From Actinocrinis sp046724665 (GTDB lineage Bacteria; Actinomycetota; Actinomycetes; Streptomycetales; Catenulisporaceae): a stretch of 29,098 nt of DNA. A program made the translations under genes and the position numbers. Location of the stretch: positions 1 to 29,098 of the forward strand of contig JBKOWZ010000129.1 in NCBI GenBank assembly GCA_046724665.1, written 5' to 3'. The notes below the pieces were generated by a model, which had not been told where the DNA came from, ran no database searches, and saw only the letters and a list, made by a program, of their open reading frames with translations. Positions 7,718-15,512 of the stretch are shown here, piece by piece (position 1 is the first letter of the stretch; the number at the start of each line of letters is the position of its first letter).

Positions 7718-9949
7718 GTGGCCGAATCCATCATCGGTAAGCCGGTCAACCGCGTCGACGGCATCGCCAAGGTCACCGGCCGCGCCACTTACGCCGCCGA
7801 CAACACCGAACCCGGCCTCGCGCACGGCTATCTGCTGCTGAGCACCGTCAGCCGCGGCTCGGTGCTCAGCCTGGACACGACCGCGGCTGAGCGGGCCGGC
7901 GGCGTGCTGGCGATCTACTCGCCGTTCAACCCGCTCAAGCTCCAGCACGTCTCGGCCAGCCCGGACCTGTGCTTCGTCGGCCAGTTCTGGCTGCCGCTCC
8001 AGGACCGCGAGGTACGCCACTACGGTCAGATCATCGGCCTGGTGGTCGCCGAATCCCACGAGCAGGCCCGGCACGCCGCCTCGCTGGTCACCGTCGAGTA
8101 CGAGACCCGGCCCGCCAAGACCTCCTTCGCCGAAGGCATCGCGAACGCGGTACGCCCGCCCATCCCGGTCAACTACGAGTACTCCGAGGTGGACATCATC
8201 GCCGAAGGCGTCGAGTCGGTGGACCACGCGCTGCGCGGCGGCGAGGTTCGGGTCACCGGCACGTATTCGCAGCCCCCTGCGGTACCGCTGGCGCTGGAGC
8301 CGCACGCCGTGCTGGCCTCCTGGGACAACGGCGTGCTGACGCTGCGGCTCGGCTCCCAGAGCCCGTTCGGCGCCGCGATGGCCACCGCCGAGGCGCTCGG
8401 CATCGGCCTGGACCAGGTCAGGGCGCTGAGCCAGTACGTCGGCGGCGCCTTCGGCGGAAAACTGTACATCTGGCCTCCGCCGCTGCTGACCGCGGTCGCC
8501 GCGCGGGAGCTTGGCCGACCGGTGCGCACGGTGCTGACGCAGGAGCAGGTCTTCACCACGGTCGGGCACCGTTCCAGCGTCTCGCAGACCCTGTCGCTGA
8601 GCGCGCGACGCGACGGCACGCTGGTGGCGCTCAAGCACGACGCCGTCTCCAGCCTGTCGCTGTCCGGCGTCATCTACGAGACCGCGGCGCACACCACCTC
8701 GCGCTACACGTACAAGAGCCCGAACATCCACGTCGGCCAGAGGATCGTGCCGCTGGACAGCCCGCCGACGACGTGGGTGCGCGCGCCGGGGGAGGCGCCG
8801 GGAGCGTACGCGCTGGAGAGCGCGATGGACGAGCTGGCCACCGCCCTGCGGCTCGACCCGATCGAGCTGCGGATGCGCAACTACGCGACCGTCTTCCCGG
8901 GGCGCGGCGTGCGCTGGTCCAGCAAGCATCTGGACGAGTGCTACCGGGTCGGCGCCGAGCGCTTCGGCTGGCAGCCGCGCACCGCGGCCCGGTCGGCGCA
9001 GACGCAGGACGGCGACTGGCTGACCGGCACCGGGATGGCCGGCGCCACGTACCCCGGCCAGCTGTTCCCGATGACGCTTGCCAGCGTACGGCTGCTGCCT
9101 GACGGCACGGCAGTCGCCGCGACCGCCGCGTCTGATCCCGGCACCGGCATGCGTACCGTGCTGACCATGGTGTGCGCCGACGAACTCGGCATTCCGATCG
9201 GCCGAGTCGAGGCGGCGTTGGGAGATTCCGCGCTGCCGTTCAACTTCGGCGTGTTCGCCTCGATGGGCACCGCCAGCTCGGCAGGCGCGGTGAAGTCCGC
9301 GGTCGGCGCGGTCAAGGCGGCCCTGCTCGAACTCGCCGTCACCGACGAGCGCTCGCCGTTCCACGGCATGGCGCCCGGCGAGGTGGCATACGAGGAGGGG
9401 CTGCTTTCCGGAGGCGGGCGCAGCATCGGCTTCGGCGAGCTGCTCACCGCCACCGGCCGGCCGTTCCTCGAGTCGCCCGGCGCCTCGGCGGCCGGCGCCG
9501 AACGGGTCAGGTACGCCGTGCACTCGTTCGGCGCGCACTTCTGCGAGCTCGGGGTGAGCCGCTGGACCAGGGAGATCCGGCTGCGCCGGTGGACCACCGT
9601 GATCGACGCGGGCACCGTGATCAACCGCAAGACCGCGCGCGGCCAGATCATCGGCGGCATCCTGTTCGGCATCGGCCAGGCGCTGCTGGAGGGGCTGCGC
9701 GGCGAGGCCGGCACCGGCCGCTTCGTCAACGCCAACCTGGCCGACTACCTGGTGCCGGTGCACGCCGACATGCCGGAGTTCGACGTGCACTTCCTGGACT
9801 ACCCCGACCACGACTTCAGCCTGCTCGGCGCTCGCGGCCTCGGCGAACTCGGCACGGTCGGCACCGCCGCCGCCATCGCCAACGCCGTCTACAACGCGAC
9901 CGGGCAGCGGATCCGCGATCTGCCGATCACCGCCGACAAACTGCTCTGA
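7718..9949 (+). CDS. Molybdenum hydroxylase, molybdopterin-binding catalytic subunit (PaoC/YagR-like)
   Basis: A 743-residue protein from a GTG at 7718, 3 nt after the previous stop. Family marks: GKPVNRVDGIAKVTGRATYA at the N terminus, VRHYGQIIGLVVAE, the Mo-cofactor loop GGAFGGKLY, VRAPGEAPG, and the C-terminal GARGLGELGTVGTAAA carrying the catalytic base, which is E710 by count from the C terminus. Length is close to E. coli PaoC (about 730). The family oxidises aldehydes to acids or hydroxylates activated ring carbons with water-derived oxygen, using Mo-pterin (the cytosine dinucleotide form in PaoC). In this cluster an aldehyde released or formed on the acyl chain is a plausible substrate. 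A perfect terminator hairpin follows. Confidence 0.95.
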   Translation: MAESIIGKPVNRVDGIAKVTGRATYAADNTEPGLAHGYLLLSTVSRGSVLSLDTTAAERAGGVLAIYSPFNPLKLQHVSASPDLCFVGQFWLPLQDREVRHYGQIIGLVVAESHEQARHAASLVTVEYETRPAKTSFAEGIANAVRPPIPVNYEYSEVDIIAEGVESVDHALRGGEVRVTGTYSQPPAVPLALEPHAVLASWDNGVLTLRLGSQSPFGAAMATAEALGIGLDQVRALSQYVGGAFGGKLYIWPPPLLTAVAARELGRPVRTVLTQEQVFTTVGHRSSVSQTLSLSARRDGTLVALKHDAVSSLSLSGVIYETAAHTTSRYTYKSPNIHVGQRIVPLDSPPTTWVRAPGEAPGAYALESAMDELATALRLDPIELRMRNYATVFPGRGVRWSSKHLDECYRVGAERFGWQPRTAARSAQTQDGDWLTGTGMAGATYPGQLFPMTLASVRLLPDGTAVAATAASDPGTGMRTVLTMVCADELGIPIGRVEAALGDSALPFNFGVFASMGTASSAGAVKSAVGAVKAALLELAVTDERSPFHGMAPGEVAYEEGLLSGGGRSIGFGELLTATGRPFLESPGASAAGAERVRYAVHSFGAHFCELGVSRWTREIRLRRWTTVIDAGTVINRKTARGQIIGGILFGIGQALLEGLRGEAGTGRFVNANLADYLVPVHADMPEFDVHFLDYPDHDFSLLGARGLGELGTVGTAAAIANAVYNATGQRIRDLPITADKLL

Positions 9950-9962
9950 CAACGCCGGCAAT

Positions 9963-10006
9963 GCTTGAGGCGCCGGCCGTGAACATTCGCGGCCGGCGCC
10001 TCAAGC
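9963..10006. terminator. Bidirectional terminator between convergent operons
   Basis: Two perfectly complementary 17-nt arms (9963-9979 and 9990-10006) surround a 10-nt loop. The stem is GC-rich with a GCTTGAGG/CCTCAAGC base. It lies between the end of the Mo-hydroxylase operon (plus) and the end of the GMC gene (minus), so it can stop transcripts from both sides. There is no T-tract, as is common in actinomycetes. Confidence 0.85.
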
Positions 10007-10031
10007 GTCTGCGTGTCAGCCCTCGTGCACG

Positions 10032-11558
10032 TCAGTCGTCGTACCGGATGATGTTCTCCATCGCCCGCTCCGCGAGCGCCGCGATGAGCAGCGACGGGTT
10101 CGCCCCGCCCGCGTTGCCCGGCACGAGCGATCCGTCCACGGCGTAGAGGTTGCGGTACCCCTTGACCCGGCCGTAGGCGTCGGTCGCCCGGCCGATCGGG
10201 CAGCCGCCGAGCGGATGCGCCGTCCCGCCGGTCGGCGGCAGGATCGGCGCGGGTCCGGCCAGGCCGCCGGCCACGATCATCTGGCTGAAGCTGACGGCGG
10301 CGCGCTCGGGGCCGACGTTCTTCTCCGGCCCCCAGTCCAGCATCCTGACCTCGTCGTTCGCCCGGTCGTACGTCCAGGTGCCGCGATTGTCCATGTCCAC
10401 CGCGACAGAGAACTGCGACAGGTAGGGCTGGCCGTTGAAGGCGAGCGCGTACCAGTTCTCCACCCGGATCGGCATCCCGAAACCCTCGTGTACGAAGGTT
10501 GACGACGCGCATGGAGCACCCTGACTCGCTCCGGTCGGCCCGTCGAAGCGGCGGTAGACGAAGGTGTCGCCGTTGCCGCCCCAGCCGGTGCCCACGTACT
10601 CGTTCAGCTCGGGCAGCTCCCCGGTGTCGCGCGCCCGCACCAGCAGCCGGGTCGTGTTGATCGAGCCGGCGGCCAGGAAGAGCAGATCGCAGGTCAGCTC
10701 GCGGGACGCGGCCACGCCGCCCTCGCTTGCGTGCCGGCGCACGCGCACGACGTAGCCGCGCTCGCCGGGCCGCTGCCCGATCGAGACCACCTCGGTCAGC
10801 GGGCTGATGTGCACGTTGCCGGTGGCGACCGCGGCGGGCAGATAGTTCTGCGTCAGGTCGTTCTTCGCGCCGTTGCTGTTGCCGAAGGACGACTCGCCGA
10901 CCACCGCCGAGGGCCGCAGCCGCCCGTCGAGTTCGGCGCGCACCCGGTCCCAGCTGAAGGTGGTGCGGATGGGCTGGGTCGGGAACCCGGCCTGCTTCAT
11001 CTGCGCGTCGAAGGCGCGCGAGTGCGTGAACGGGTCCGACATGTACACGTCGTGCGGCATGCACGAGGCGGACAGCTTGCGCCGCACCCGCGGGAAGTAG
11101 ACGCGCTCCAGCTCGTCATAGGAGACGTCGGCGGGGAAGAGCGCCTCGAAGTAACGGCGCACCGGCTCCACGGTCACGCCCGCGTAGACGACCGAGCCGC
11201 CGCCGACGCAGGCCGGCACGCCGACCTGGATCCCGCCGGCCGAGACCACCTCCATCAGGCCGGGCACCGGGTCGATGAGCGTGGGCTGCATGGTCAGCCA
11301 GGTGGCGAAGTTCTGCTGCCAGAACATCTGGCTGGCCGGGTGCAGCTCGTCGCCGAACACCGCCTGGTGCGGGCTGTACCGCCAGGCCTGGCCGCGCTCC
11401 AGTACGAGGGTGCGCACCCCGGCCCGGCCAAGGCGCAGCGCGGCGACGGCCCCGCCGAAGCCGGAGCCGATCACGATCGCGCGATGGTGCCGCGGCAGGT
11501 CGTCGATCCCGGCGTCCGCGTCGAGGCGTAGTACACCCTCCATGTCCGACACGGCCAT
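10032..11558 (-). CDS. GMC-family FAD oxidoreductase, cholesterol-oxidase-like
   Basis: A 508-residue flavoprotein. The FAD Rossmann motif is IVIGSGFGGAVAALRLG (28-44), followed by VLERG. GGGSVVYAG is the GMC loop near the flavin. The C terminus carries TAHPLGGCPIG (His448) and NAGGANPSLLIAALAE (Asn487), matching the catalytic His/Asn pair of cholesterol oxidases. Unlike secreted cholesterol oxidases it has no signal peptide, so it acts in the cytoplasm, probably oxidising an alcohol to a ketone or aldehyde. The ATG at 11558 is preferred because GAGGGG lies 5 nt before it; a GTG at 11564 is in frame. It is transcribed divergently from the XdhC/ACP/KS operon and ends at the shared terminator. 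It could supply the aldehyde for the Mo enzyme (inference). Confidence 0.9.
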   Translation of the reverse strand: MAVSDMEGVLRLDADAGIDDLPRHHRAIVIGSGFGGAVAALRLGRAGVRTLVLERGQAWRYSPHQAVFGDELHPASQMFWQQNFATWLTMQPTLIDPVPGLMEVVSAGGIQVGVPACVGGGSVVYAGVTVEPVRRYFEALFPADVSYDELERVYFPRVRRKLSASCMPHDVYMSDPFTHSRAFDAQMKQAGFPTQPIRTTFSWDRVRAELDGRLRPSAVVGESSFGNSNGAKNDLTQNYLPAAVATGNVHISPLTEVVSIGQRPGERGYVVRVRRHASEGGVAASRELTCDLLFLAAGSINTTRLLVRARDTGELPELNEYVGTGWGGNGDTFVYRRFDGPTGASQGAPCASSTFVHEGFGMPIRVENWYALAFNGQPYLSQFSVAVDMDNRGTWTYDRANDEVRMLDWGPEKNVGPERAAVSFSQMIVAGGLAGPAPILPPTGGTAHPLGGCPIGRATDAYGRVKGYRNLYAVDGSLVPGNAGGANPSLLIAALAERAMENIIRYDD

Positions 11559-11651
11559 ATGCACCCCTCATAGATAAGGTTTTCCCTGTGATACAGCTAA
11601 CCAGAACTCGACATATACGGCCATCAATTCTTGATTCAGCACGACCAGGCG

Positions 11652-11662
11652 CGGTGACTTAA
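11652..11662 (-). promoter_or_regulatory. Shared motif TTAAGTCACCG (copy 2, towards the GMC gene)
   Basis: On the minus strand this is identical over 11 bases to 5890-5900. It lies about 94 bp upstream of the GMC start and about 60 bp from an opposite-facing TTAAGTCA at 11722-11729. Confidence 0.45.
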
Positions 11663-11721
11663 TACGCGCTAAGTTCGCAAGCCATGGCTGCCTGCGTAAA
11701 CACCCCAGTTCACGTGTGTCG

Positions 11722-11729
11722 TTAAGTCA
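11722..11729 (+). promoter_or_regulatory. Shared motif TTAAGTCA (copy 3, towards xdhC)
   Basis: With the two bases before it, CGTTAAGTCA is identical to 5888-5897. It begins 39 bp before the predicted -35 of the xdhC operon, against 40 bp in the Mo-hydroxylase promoter. Confidence 0.45.
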
Positions 11730-11759
11730 ATTCGCGCGCGGAGTCCGGCCATTTACATG

Positions 11760-11782
11760 CTTGATCGGCGGTCGCGATCAAG
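11760..11782. promoter_or_regulatory. Palindrome CTTGATCG-N7-CGATCAAG over the xdhC promoter
   Basis: Perfect 8-bp arms (11760-11767 and 11775-11782) with a 7-bp spacer. It covers the predicted -35 box and most of the spacer, the typical place for a repressor of the TetR, MarR or similar type. The following TTATTTTT also makes it look like a terminator hairpin, but no transcript is expected to end here. Confidence 0.55.
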
Positions 11783-11789
11783 TTATTTT
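11761..11789 (+). promoter_or_regulatory. Candidate promoter of the xdhC-ACP-KS operon
   Basis: TTGATC (11761-11766), 17 bp, TATTTT (11784-11789). Transcription would begin near 11796, giving a leader of about 36 nt with a GAGAGGA ribosome site before the GTG at 11832. Found by eye. Confidence 0.45.
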
Positions 11790-11831
11790 TGACTCGATAT
11801 CCAGTGCGCATGGCGGCGAGAGGACGCAACC

Positions 11832-12974
11832 GTGCTTGAAATTGCCGCCGAACTGACTGAATGGTGCGCGCAGGCCCGTGATTTCGCCGTCGCGACGCTC
11901 GTCCGCGCCCGGGGGAGCGCACCCCGGCAGCCCGGCGCCGCTCTCGCCGTAGACGCTGAGGGCAACGCGGTCGGCAGCGTCTCAGGCGGCTGCGTCGAAG
12001 GCGCGCTCTACGAGCTGTGCCGTGAGGCGGTGAGGACCGGCGAGTCGGCGCTCGTCACCTTCGGCCCGGACGACGACGATCCGTTCGTCACGCATCTGAC
12101 CTGCGGTGGCGTGATCGAAGTACTGATCACGCCGGTCCTGGCCGCCACCCGGCCGGTGATCACCGCCGCGCTGTCCCGCGCCGTCGCCGGTCACCCGGTG
12201 GCGCTAGTGCGCGTCGTGCAGGGGCAGCCGGCGACACTCGGCCTACCGCTGATGGTCGGGCCGGACGGCTCCACGCAGGGCACGCTCGGGTACCTGCCCG
12301 AACTGGACCGCGCCGCGGCCGACGAAGCCCGCGCCGCGCTGGAGGCCGGGCACCGCGCGGCACGCATCACGCTCGGATCTGACCTCGGGCGGCTCGGCGA
12401 GAGCGTCACGCTGTTCGCCGAGGCGAGCCTGACGCCGCCGCGGATGCTCGTGTTCGGCGCGATCGACTTCGCGGCCGCGCTCTCGCGCGCCGGGGCGTTC
12501 CTCGGCTACCGGGTGACGGTCTGCGACGCGCGTGCGGTGTTCGCGACCCCGGCTCGGTTCCCCGACGCCGACGAGGTCGTCGTCGACTGGCCGCACCGCT
12601 ACCTGAAATCCACGGACACCGATACCCGCACCGTCATCTGTGTCCTGACGCACGACCCCAAGTTCGATCTTCCGCTGCTGGAGGCCGCCCTGGCGCTGCC
12701 GGTGGCCTACGTCGGCGCGATGGGCAGCCGGCGCACCGACGCGCAGCGCCGCGAACGGCTGCTCGCCCGCGGTGTGACGCAGGCTCAGCTCGCCCGGCTG
12801 CACGGCCCGATCGGCCTCGATCTCGGCGCGTGCACCCCGCCGGAGACCGCACTGTCCATCGCCGCCGAGATCGTCGCCGCCGTGCGCGGCGGCAGCGGTC
12901 TGCCGCTGACCGGCGGCGGCATCCCCATCCACCGGGACGCCGCGCGGCGGGTGCCCGCCGCCGCATCCCGCTGA
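11832..12974 (+). CDS. XdhC/CoxI-family molybdenum-cofactor insertion factor
   Basis: A 380-residue protein with the two XdhC domains. The N-terminal CoxI domain has GSAPRQPGAALAV (residues 28-40), GSVSGGCVEGALYE (48-61, Cys54) and LTCGGVIEVLI. The C-terminal Rossmann domain has LVFGAIDFAAALSRAGAFLGYRV and GAMGSRRTD, then GLDLGACTPPETALSIAAEI. XdhC proteins bind Mo-cofactor, assist its sulphuration and load it into a specific partner enzyme; PaoD plays this part for PaoABC. The GTG start follows GAGAGGA. Here it is not in the structural operon but leads the ACP/KS operon 1.9 kb away, which ties production of active Mo enzyme to production of the acyl-assembly proteins. Confidence 0.93.
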   Translation: MLEIAAELTEWCAQARDFAVATLVRARGSAPRQPGAALAVDAEGNAVGSVSGGCVEGALYELCREAVRTGESALVTFGPDDDDPFVTHLTCGGVIEVLITPVLAATRPVITAALSRAVAGHPVALVRVVQGQPATLGLPLMVGPDGSTQGTLGYLPELDRAAADEARAALEAGHRAARITLGSDLGRLGESVTLFAEASLTPPRMLVFGAIDFAAALSRAGAFLGYRVTVCDARAVFATPARFPDADEVVVDWPHRYLKSTDTDTRTVICVLTHDPKFDLPLLEAALALPVAYVGAMGSRRTDAQRRERLLARGVTQAQLARLHGPIGLDLGACTPPETALSIAAEIVAAVRGGSGLPLTGGGIPIHRDAARRVPAAASR

Positions 12975-13000
12975 CCGACGAGAAGCGACGGGAGCAGACG

Positions 13001-13234
13001 ATGTTCGAGCAGCTCAGAGACGTGATCAGCAAGACGCTTAAGGTCGATCCCGACCAGATCACCGAGGCCACCACCTTCAAGGACCTGGACGTGGACTCGC
13101 TCGCCCTGGTCGAGCTGGCCATGGAGCTGGAGGACGCGTTCGGCGTGCCGATCGGCGACACGGAGATGCAGGGCCTCGGCTTGGTCGGCGACGTGCTGAG
13201 CCTGGTGCGCCAGCGAAGCGTGGCGAGCGGCTGA
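13001..13234 (+). CDS. Acyl carrier protein
   Basis: A 77-residue acidic four-helix ACP. The phosphopantetheine attachment motif is LDVDSLALVELAMELEDAFG, with Ser33 as the modified residue. It carries the growing acyl chain for the two ketosynthases encoded directly downstream. The ATG follows a GGGAG-type ribosome site (CGACGGGAGCAGACG), 26 nt after the xdhC stop. The stop overlaps the start of the KS gene (TGATG). No phosphopantetheinyl transferase or malonyl transferase gene is in the window, so those functions must come from elsewhere, perhaps from fatty acid synthesis. Both a discrete polyketide ACP and a fatty-acid-type ACP are possible; the cluster context favours a dedicated one. Confidence 0.93.
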   Translation: MFEQLRDVISKTLKVDPDQITEATTFKDLDVDSLALVELAMELEDAFGVPIGDTEMQGLGLVGDVLSLVRQRSVASG

Positions 13235-14451
13235 TGCCCGGCCTCGACATCGCGGTCTGCGGCCTTGGCCTGGTCACCCCCGGCGGGGTCGGCGTCGAGG
13301 CGAGCTGGTCCGCCGTCAAGCGCGGCCGCTCGCTCGCGGCGCACGACCCGCGGCTGGCGGGCGGCGGCGTGCCGATCTCCTGCCGGGTGCCCGGCTTCGA
13401 CGCCGACGCGCTGTTCGGCGCGCGCCGCGCGCACCGGCTCGACCGCTATGTCCAGCTGGCGCTCGTCGCGGCCCGCGAAGCCCTGGGCGACTCGGGCATC
13501 GACCTCCAGGCGCTCGATCCGGCGCGGGTCGCGGTGGTGATCGGCACCGCCAGCGGCGGCGGGGCCACCTTCGAGGCGCAACACAAGGCCCTGATGGACC
13601 GGGGCTCCGGCCGGGTGTCGCCGCTGCTGCTGCCCATGCACCTGCCGAACATGGTCGCGGGGCAGATCGCGATGGAGTTCGGCGTGCACGGCCCCAACCT
13701 CGTCGCCTCGACCGCGTGCGCCTCGGGGGCCACCGCGATCGGCATCGGCTGCGACCTGCTCAACGCGGGCCGCTGCGACCTGGTGATCGCCGGCGGCACC
13801 GAGGCGATGCTCAACCCGCTGCCGATGGCCGGATTCGCCCAGATGGGCGCGGTGTCCAAGCGGACCGACCCGGACGGCGCGAGCCGGCCGTTCGACATCG
13901 ACCGCGACGGATTCGTGCCCGGCGAGGGCGCCGGAGTGCTGATACTCCAGCGAGCAGCGGACGCGCGCGCGTCCGGCGTGCGCGTTCGCGGCCGCATCGT
14001 CGGCTACGGCGCCAGCGCCGACGCGTACCACATCACGACGCCCGACCCGGAGGGCAAGGGCATCGCGACGGCCATCAACTCAGCCCTCGCCGATGCGGGT
14101 GCGACGGCGGCCGACGTCGAGCACGTCAACGCGCACGGCACCTCCACTCCGCTCAACGATCTGGTCGAGGCGCAGGTCCTGGCCGAACTGCTGCCCACGC
14201 TGCCGCTGGTGACCTCGACCAAGGGCGTCACCGGTCACCTGATCGGCGCAGCCGGTGCGGTGGAGGCGGCGTTCTGCGTCCTGTCGGTCGAGCAGAGCCT
14301 CGTGCCACCGACCGCGAACCTGACCGAGCTGGACCCGCGGATGGAGATCGAGGTCGCGGCGGTGAGCACCCCGCGCAAGATCGGGCTCGCGCTGACCAAT
14401 TCGTTCGGCTTCGGCGGCCAGAACGCCGTGCTCGCCGTCGCGCCCGCATGA
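13234..14451 (+). CDS. Beta-ketoacyl-ACP synthase, FabF (KAS II) type
   Basis: A 405-residue thiolase-fold condensing enzyme with the full Cys-His-His set: C162 in STACASGA, H301 in VNAHGTSTPLND and H335 in KGVTGHLIGAAG (K330 also present). These residues perform decarboxylative Claisen condensation of malonyl-ACP with an acyl chain. Because the cysteine is present this is a true KS, not a chain-length factor, and no partner CLF gene lies nearby, so it should work as a homodimer. The gene overlaps the ACP by one base. Against housekeeping FabF, the location in an operon with XdhC, a thioesterase and oxidases argues for a secondary-metabolite role. Confidence 0.94.
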   Translation: MPGLDIAVCGLGLVTPGGVGVEASWSAVKRGRSLAAHDPRLAGGGVPISCRVPGFDADALFGARRAHRLDRYVQLALVAAREALGDSGIDLQALDPARVAVVIGTASGGGATFEAQHKALMDRGSGRVSPLLLPMHLPNMVAGQIAMEFGVHGPNLVASTACASGATAIGIGCDLLNAGRCDLVIAGGTEAMLNPLPMAGFAQMGAVSKRTDPDGASRPFDIDRDGFVPGEGAGVLILQRAADARASGVRVRGRIVGYGASADAYHITTPDPEGKGIATAINSALADAGATAADVEHVNAHGTSTPLNDLVEAQVLAELLPTLPLVTSTKGVTGHLIGAAGAVEAAFCVLSVEQSLVPPTANLTELDPRMEIEVAAVSTPRKIGLALTNSFGFGGQNAVLAVAPA

Positions 14452-14501
14452 GCACGCGCGCGGCCGACGGTTTACCGGCACCTGGAACAAGGGGGTTGAT
14501 C

Positions 14502-15512
14502 ATGAGGGGTGTGCCTGCGAGGGGTGCCGCTGTGGCGGGGGTGGGCGCGTGCCTGCCGGACCGGCTGGTGACGAACGACGATCTCGCGGCCCGGATGGAC
14601 ACCTCGGACGAGTGGATACGAACCCGTACGGGCATCCGCACCCGGCGCTGGGTGAGCGACGGCGAATCGACCTCTGACCTGGCCGTCGAGGCGGGCCGAC
14701 GTGCGATGGCCGGCGCCGGACTGAGCCGGGTGGACGCGGTGATCGTCGCGACCACGACGCCGGACCGGCACTGCCCCGCGACCGCGCCGGAAGTGGCCGC
14801 CCGCCTCGGCATGGCCGGCGTCGCAGCACACGACGTCGCCGCGGTCTGCACCGGATTCTTGTACGGACTCGCCGACGCGGTCGGGCTGATCGCCAGCGGC
14901 AGCGCCGAGTCGGTGCTGCTGATCGGCGCCGATACCTTCTCCACCATCCTCAATCCGGACGACCGAGCGACCCGCGTGGTCTTCGGCGACGGCGCGGGCG
15001 CCGTGGTCGTCGTCGCCGCGGACCCGACCGGACCTGGTGCGATCGGACCGAGCGCGCTCGGCAGCGACGGCAGCCTGTACCACCTCATCCAGATCCCGGC
15101 CGGCGGCTCGCGTCGGCGCTCCGGCGGAGACGACGTGCCTGCGGCGGACTTCTACTTCCAGATGGCGGGCAAGGAGGTCTTCCGGCACGCGGTGGAACGG
15201 ATGTCGTCCGTGGCGCTGGAGGCGCTCGCGCGCGCGGGCCTGACGCCCGGCGAGATCGACTACGTGATACCGCACCAGGCCAACTCCCGCATCGCGGACG
15301 CGGTCGGCAAGCGGCTGGGCATCGAGCCGGGGCGGATGCTCTCCAACGTCGAGACCGTGGGCAACACCGCGGCGGCCTCCATTCCGCTGCTGCTGGCCGC
15401 GGCGAACGCCGACGGCAGGATCAAGGCGGGCGACCGCCTGCTGCTGGTGGCCTTCGGCGGCGGGCTGACCTGGGGCGCGACGACGCTGTCGTGGCCGGAT
15501 CTCGCCCCGTGA
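14502..15512 (+). CDS. Beta-ketoacyl-ACP synthase III (FabH type)
   Basis: A 336-residue KAS III with the Cys-His-Asn triad: C116 (AAVCTGFLYGL), H258 (IPHQANSRI) and N288 (VETVGNTAAASIPL). The DTSDEWIRTRTGI signature of FabH is at residues 33-45. FabH enzymes join an acyl-CoA starter to malonyl-ACP, so this probably selects the starter unit for the pathway. The ATG at 14502 was chosen because AAGGGGG lies 6 nt upstream. An ATG at 14448, which overlaps the KS stop (ATGA), would add 18 residues with no family similarity that I recognise. The 3' end overlaps the thioesterase start (GTGA). Confidence 0.93.
   Translation: MRGVPARGAAVAGVGACLPDRLVTNDDLAARMDTSDEWIRTRTGIRTRRWVSDGESTSDLAVEAGRRAMAGAGLSRVDAVIVATTTPDRHCPATAPEVAARLGMAGVAAHDVAAVCTGFLYGLADAVGLIASGSAESVLLIGADTFSTILNPDDRATRVVFGDGAGAVVVVAADPTGPGAIGPSALGSDGSLYHLIQIPAGGSRRRSGGDDVPAADFYFQMAGKEVFRHAVERMSSVALEALARAGLTPGEIDYVIPHQANSRIADAVGKRLGIEPGRMLSNVETVGNTAAASIPLLLAAANADGRIKAGDRLLLVAFGGGLTWGATTLSWPDLAP

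Larger units (their letters stand above)
11559..11831. promoter_or_regulatory. Divergent promoter region between the GMC gene and the xdhC-ACP-KS operon
   Basis: This 273-bp region has no gene and is notably AT-richer than its neighbours. It contains two TTAAGTCA motifs in opposite orientation, an 8-bp-arm palindrome and a predicted promoter, each entered separately. A clear promoter for the GMC gene was not found; TTGATG (minus strand, 11627-11622) is a possible -35, but no good -10 is at the right spacing. Confidence 0.65.

Noticed and set aside
7418..9961. 847-residue open frame antisense to the Mo catalytic subunit
   Set aside because: Arginine/glycine/alanine-rich shadow translation of GC-rich DNA; the plus strand carries clear Mo-hydroxylase motifs over the whole length.
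11760..11790. Intrinsic terminator (stem followed by TTATTTTT)
   Set aside because: It lies in a divergent promoter region with no gene reading into it; the position over a -35/-10 pair fits an operator better.
13234..15512. KS/CLF heterodimer of an aromatic type II polyketide synthase
   Set aside because: Both condensing enzymes have active-site cysteines and the second is FabH-type, so there is no chain-length factor.
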